From Planctomycetia bacterium (lineage in GTDB: Bacteria; Planctomycetota; Planctomycetia; Pirellulales; Thermoguttaceae), in NCBI GenBank assembly GCA_030539035.1, contig JAUNSU010000033.1:1-35524 (forward strand): 35,524 nt of DNA, written 5' to 3'. The notes beneath the pieces are model-generated. The model was not told the DNA's origin and did no database searches. It saw only the letters and a program-made list of their open reading frames with translations. The position numbers were made by a program, and so were the translations under genes. Within the stretch, counting starts at the first letter, position 1; each line of letters begins with the position of its first letter. Below, in pieces: positions 31,552 to 35,524 of the stretch.

Positions 31552-34356
31552 TCAGTTGATCAGTTTGATCGTACTCCCATTATTTTTATTTTTGGATACC
31601 AGAATTTGCAAAGGAATCGAATCTTTCAGTTCCGATACATGAGAGATGATTCCGACGAGCCGATGCTTTGCGGTTTGATCGGAAAGCGTATGAATTGCCT
31701 GATCGCGGAAATCCTCACTCAAAGAACCGAATCCTTCATCGATGAACATGGAGTCGAGCTGAATTCCTCCGGCGTTGGTCTGAACTTCATCGGCCAATCC
31801 CAAAGCGAGTGCAAGGGCCGCGATAAACTGTTCGCCTCCGGAAAGGGTCATCGCCGGCCGCGTACTTCCATTAAAGTAATCGAACACACATAAATCCAAG
31901 CCGCTTTGACTTCGTTTATCTGCGGCGGTTTCTTTTCGTGTGAATTCATATTGATCGTTTGTCATTTCTTGAAAACGCCTGTTGGCCCGTACTATGATTT
32001 GATCAAAATACGTTTGTAAAATTAACGTTTCCAGATCAATCCTTTCTTTTCCGGAAATGGATCCGTTTGCGGTATTCGCAAGGGATCCGATCATGATACT
32101 CTTCTTTTTCTTTACGGCAAGATCCGCCCGTTTTTGCCGGATCTCGTCCGCGTTCTGTTTGTTTATATCGATCCGGCTGGAAATGTTCACAATCTCTTGC
32201 TGGTTTTTGCTTTTTTCTTCTTCTAATTTTTTCAGTTCGATTTTTTGTTGTTCCGGATCGCAGTCTTCCGCGCCGGCCAGCTGATCTTCCATGCTTTTTT
32301 TTGCCGTTTCCGCTTTGTCGATCTCTTTTTGAAGATCATCATATTCATTTTTCCGTTTATCGCGTTCGGCTTCCCAATCCTTGATCTTTTTGACTAATTT
32401 TGCGTGCTGATCTTCCGCTTCTTTTTTGTCTTCAAAGGGAAGATCTTTGGAAAGTGTATCGACGGCGGATCGCGCGCTTACGATATCATTTTCCAATCGT
32501 TCGAGGACGGATTTCAGTTGTTCAACAGCGGCTTCTTTTTTCTTGATCAGAGTTTTGGTTTTAAGGATCAAGTCCTTCAGTTTATTTTTGCGGTTTACTT
32601 TTTCTTTAGCCTCCGCTAAAAGATTTTTGTTTGTATTGGATTCCGATTCCCACTGTTCCCTTTTTTTCAGGAGCAGAGAGTCTTTCTCTTCAAAAGAACT
32701 GGAACCGATCAGGCCCGAAAGAGTTTCTTCGATCTGTTTTCGAAGTTCATCCGCTTTCGTTTTTTCTTCCCCGGCGATTCGGCTTGCGTTTTCATTTTCC
32801 TTTTGAATTTTTGATAATTCCTTTTTGGCGGAATCGATTTCTTTTCGATCAGGAATATTTACGGGCTTTTCCGCGAGTTGGGGATGATGGACCGAGCCGC
32901 AAACCGGACAAGGATGATCAGGCTTGTCCCGCAGTCTGTCGGCGAGCAGGCCCGCCTGTGCGTCGAGAAACGCGCTCTCTTTCCGGTGAAAATCATCCCC
33001 TTTCAGATCGTACTGTTTTCGGATCTCTTCATATTCCTGCTGCTTCTTCGCCGCAATCTCTGTTTGTCGATTGTATTCCGCGATTTTCTCCGAAATCTTG
33101 TCGAGCTGTTTCTTCTCTTTTTCGAGATTCGCGGCGGTTGTTTCAACTTTTTCCAACTCAACGTCCGCCTGATCCAGATTTTCCAATTCCTTTTCCGAAT
33201 CGGACAGATCCGCTTTTAATTTGACACACTCCTGAGCTTGAGAATCGTGTGCGGCAGATTGGGTCCCTTTCTCCCTGGTCTTCTTTTCAAAATCTTTCTT
33301 ATGCGCCTCTTTTTCGTCGTACTTTTTGAGTTGATTTTTCAATGTGATCAACTCGGAATCCCATTGTTTTTTCTCCGGTTCTTCCGCCCTGATCTCTTCA
33401 AGCTGTATTCTGGAGGAATCCAGAAGAGGTTTCCTGATTTCGAGAATTTTTTCTGCGGCCCGTTTGGCTTCCCAAAGATTATGGATCTTGTCCTGTCGGC
33501 CGATCTCCTGATTCAGTTCATTGATTTTTTTACCGAAAACCGAATCTTCCGTTTTCAGAGCGGCCAATTTCGTATTTTGATTATCGAGATACTCTTTGGC
33601 AACGGATAAAATCTGTTCAAGCTGCGGATCGGTCAAGATCGCGTCTTTCGGAAGATCCTGAAGTTCAGACGGTATCGGAAAATCCGGAAGGATTCGCAAT
33701 TTATCGACCAGGTTCAGAATTTCTTCTTCAATGATTCTGCACTGCTCTTTCAGAACGGAATTTTCTTCTGTCAGCTTTCTCTGCAACTCGACATAAGGGT
33801 CTGTGTTAAAGATTTTTCGAAGAAATTTGATGCGGTCTTTTGTTTCACTGGAAAGAAATTTCACAAATTTTCCCTGCGGAAGCATTGCGATTTGAGAAAA
33901 CTGATCCCGATCAATTCCGAGAATCTTCGTAATTTTCTTTGTTGTATCTTTTACATTGGAGGCAAGTGTCAAATGATCGGGCAGCAAAATCAATTCCGCG
34001 TCCGCCGGTTGATGTGTTGCTGCCTGCTTTCCGTTTTTAAAAGTTTTTACATATTCATAATCGGGATTTCTTTTGATCTGATATTTTTTACCGTTGGAGA
34101 TAAAAGTAAATTCGACAAAGGTTTTCGTATTCTCTGATGCGTATTTACTGCGAAGCTCACTCCCTTTTCGCACTGATTCTTTTGAAGTATCATCACCGTA
34201 AAGGGCAAAGATCATCGCGTCGAAAAGAGTCGTCTTTCCCGATCCCGAATCTCCGGTAATAAGAAATAGTCCGTTTTCGCCAAGCTGTTCAAAATCCACC
34301 GTCGTTTCTTCAATATACGATTCAAAGGCGCTTATCGTCAGTTTTAAAGGTCTCAT
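31552..34356 (-). CDS. sbcC: Exonuclease subunit SbcC (Rad50-like SMC ATPase)
   Basis: A 934-residue SMC-like ATPase that works with SbcD to cut hairpins and process DNA double-strand ends. The N-terminal half ATPase has Walker A GDSGSGKTT. Long coiled-coil arms (about 200-770) flank the zinc hook CPVCGSVHH. The C-terminal half has the signature TLSGGEQFIAALALALGLAD and Walker B LDSMFIDEGFGSL. The ATG at 34356 has GGGGAAG just upstream and overlaps the sbcD stop as ATGA, so the two subunits are translationally coupled. Length is somewhat below E. coli SbcC (1048), with shorter arms. Confidence 0.96.
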   Translation of the reverse strand: MRPLKLTISAFESYIEETTVDFEQLGENGLFLITGDSGSGKTTLFDAMIFALYGDDTSKESVRKGSELRSKYASENTKTFVEFTFISNGKKYQIKRNPDYEYVKTFKNGKQAATHQPADAELILLPDHLTLASNVKDTTKKITKILGIDRDQFSQIAMLPQGKFVKFLSSETKDRIKFLRKIFNTDPYVELQRKLTEENSVLKEQCRIIEEEILNLVDKLRILPDFPIPSELQDLPKDAILTDPQLEQILSVAKEYLDNQNTKLAALKTEDSVFGKKINELNQEIGRQDKIHNLWEAKRAAEKILEIRKPLLDSSRIQLEEIRAEEPEKKQWDSELITLKNQLKKYDEKEAHKKDFEKKTREKGTQSAAHDSQAQECVKLKADLSDSEKELENLDQADVELEKVETTAANLEKEKKQLDKISEKIAEYNRQTEIAAKKQQEYEEIRKQYDLKGDDFHRKESAFLDAQAGLLADRLRDKPDHPCPVCGSVHHPQLAEKPVNIPDRKEIDSAKKELSKIQKENENASRIAGEEKTKADELRKQIEETLSGLIGSSSFEEKDSLLLKKREQWESESNTNKNLLAEAKEKVNRKNKLKDLILKTKTLIKKKEAAVEQLKSVLERLENDIVSARSAVDTLSKDLPFEDKKEAEDQHAKLVKKIKDWEAERDKRKNEYDDLQKEIDKAETAKKSMEDQLAGAEDCDPEQQKIELKKLEEEKSKNQQEIVNISSRIDINKQNADEIRQKRADLAVKKKKSIMIGSLANTANGSISGKERIDLETLILQTYFDQIIVRANRRFQEMTNDQYEFTRKETAADKRSQSGLDLCVFDYFNGSTRPAMTLSGGEQFIAALALALGLADEVQTNAGGIQLDSMFIDEGFGSLSEDFRDQAIHTLSDQTAKHRLVGIISHVSELKDSIPLQILVSKNKNNGSTIKLIN

Positions 34357-35489
34357 TGAACTTCCCCCCAAATAGTGTTAATGAGTTGTAATAAAAACTC
34401 TTTTTGTTCTTCGGTCATTTCCTGATTATTTTGGCTTACATACAATTTTTCAAAAGCATCCAGGGGGGAGATCTTTTCCACATCTTTCAGGGTCTCTGTT
34501 TGAGAATGGGATCTCGTTCTGCAATTATCGTATTTCAGCTCCATTACATTGGGATAAACGCTCCGGAATTCCCGAAGGGCGTTCGGCAGTTCGTCTTCAT
34601 CGGTTAAAACGATCCATACATAATCATCCCGTTTTTCTCCTTCCGCGCATTCTGCTTTGATCAGATCGGAATAGGGCCCGCGTATCTTGCGCATTTCATG
34701 AAGCGGGATCAATGGGATGATCTGGATATCGGCCTTGCCCTTCTCTTTTAATTCCGCGAGAACGACTGACTTTTTATGATCGACTTCCGAGAGCGAGTAT
34801 TTCAACGGCGAGCCCGCGTATCGAATTGTATCGCATTTGATCGATTGCGGACAGTGCAGATGTCCGAGCGCGGTATAATCGAAATCCGAGAACAGATCGG
34901 CGTCGATATTATCGGTTCCTCCTACGAATCGGATCTCCGATTCGGATGTAATTCCATCGGTCAAAAACTGATGAGCGATGAGAATATTCCTTTCTTCCGT
35001 ATTGATATTCATCGATTGAATCACCGCTTCCATTGCTTGCTGGCAATTTTCAATTTGAATCTCATTATAGAAGGACCGAACTATCGCGGGCTTGATAAAC
35101 GGAAGCATGTGGACATACACTTTTCCCCATTGATCTTCCAGTGTAATCGGTTCAGGCGGCCCGTTGAAAACGGCGGAGAAATGGATCTTGTGCTTTTGAA
35201 AGATCTTTCGGCCAAACGCGAGTCGTTCCGGAGAATCATGATTTCCGCAAAGGATAAATACATTATCCGTGTATTGCGTTAAATCATTCAGGAAGGAATC
35301 AAAGAGATTGACAGCCTCTTCCGAAGGTAAAGATCTGTCGTATATATCGCCGGCAATAATCACCGCGTCCGGCCGATTCGTTTCCGCGATTTTTATGATT
35401 TGATCAAGAATATATTTCTGATCTTCGATCATGGAATATTCTTTGATCCGTTTTCCCAAATGCAGATCGGACAGATGTAAAAATTTCAT
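34353..35489 (-). CDS. sbcD: Exonuclease subunit SbcD (Mre11-like nuclease)
   Basis: A 378-residue calcineurin-type phosphoesterase, the nuclease subunit of the SbcCD complex. Manganese-binding motifs are visible: FLHLSDLHLGKR at the start (Asp and His), IIAGDIYDR, LCGNHDSPERL, IAHQF and ALGHLH. The C-terminal part is the capping and SbcC-binding region. The ATG at 35489 was chosen because AGGAG lies 7 bases upstream and the first motif begins at once. Its stop overlaps the sbcC start. Any promoter lies in or beyond the last 35 bases of the window. Confidence 0.96.
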   Translation of the reverse strand: MKFLHLSDLHLGKRIKEYSMIEDQKYILDQIIKIAETNRPDAVIIAGDIYDRSLPSEEAVNLFDSFLNDLTQYTDNVFILCGNHDSPERLAFGRKIFQKHKIHFSAVFNGPPEPITLEDQWGKVYVHMLPFIKPAIVRSFYNEIQIENCQQAMEAVIQSMNINTEERNILIAHQFLTDGITSESEIRFVGGTDNIDADLFSDFDYTALGHLHCPQSIKCDTIRYAGSPLKYSLSEVDHKKSVVLAELKEKGKADIQIIPLIPLHEMRKIRGPYSDLIKAECAEGEKRDDYVWIVLTDEDELPNALREFRSVYPNVMELKYDNCRTRSHSQTETLKDVEKISPLDAFEKLYVSQNNQEMTEEQKEFLLQLINTIWGEVQ

Positions 35490-35524
35490 ATAAAACTCCT
35501 GAACATCAGAGATCAATCAAGAAA

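Overview
The window looks like chromosomal DNA of a Planctomycetota bacterium, perhaps of the gut-associated Thermoguttaceae/Pirellulales type. This is inferred from gene content, not from a search. The clues are a very long BamA-like protein with proline/serine-rich tracts, an acidic helix-turn-helix protein ending in a membrane segment, a membrane protein combining a J-like and a MshEN-like domain, a Tat-exported sugar isomerase-like protein, a ThuA-like protein, and many secreted carbohydrate-related proteins. Base composition is moderate. Most starts have AGGA-type ribosome binding sites, and several clear sigma70-type promoters (TTGACA/TTGCAA, 16-17 bp, TATAAT/TAAAAT) can be read by eye.

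Layout. 1-3000: an accessory segment with a DUF4062 plus RecG-like ATPase protein, a poorly coding stretch, and an orphan RecE-like PD-(D/E)XK nuclease. 3000-8630: a lipoprotein, then a four-gene operon (small membrane protein, HTH/acidic-repeat/membrane protein, GT4 glycosyltransferase, J-like/MshEN membrane protein) closed by a textbook terminator. 8650-13070: tatA, and divergently the giant bamA. 13070-20260: panC, then a leftward set (umuC, Tat-exported TIM-barrel protein, SDR, esterase, EamA transporter) and pdxA. 20260-23010: a ThuA-like gene and a NagB-like sugar-phosphate isomerase gene set among CCACGGAT-type dispersed repeats. 22994-24104: a 1.1-kb AT-rich island between exact 23-bp direct repeats, carrying its own consensus promoter and three small unknown genes. 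24109-27530: a GH36-like alpha-galactosidase and a divergent Tat-exported metallo-beta-lactamase protein. 27639-35489: the sbcD-sbcC pair followed by a 1302-residue secreted protein of unknown function.

How the parts relate. The region mixes housekeeping functions (outer-membrane assembly, Tat export, pantothenate and PLP synthesis, double-strand-break processing, translesion synthesis) with secreted carbohydrate metabolism (GH36, TIM-barrel isomerase-like, ThuA-like, NagB-like, the 1302-residue protein). The most interesting candidate for something undescribed is the island at 22994-24104. It sits exactly at the 3' end of the NagB-like gene, in what would otherwise be a gap of about 12 bp between two convergent genes. 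It has a promoter, three genes and a hairpin, but no recombinase. The second candidate is the operon at 3856-8535, which joins a DNA-binding-like membrane protein to a glycosyltransferase and an ATPase-less MshEN protein.
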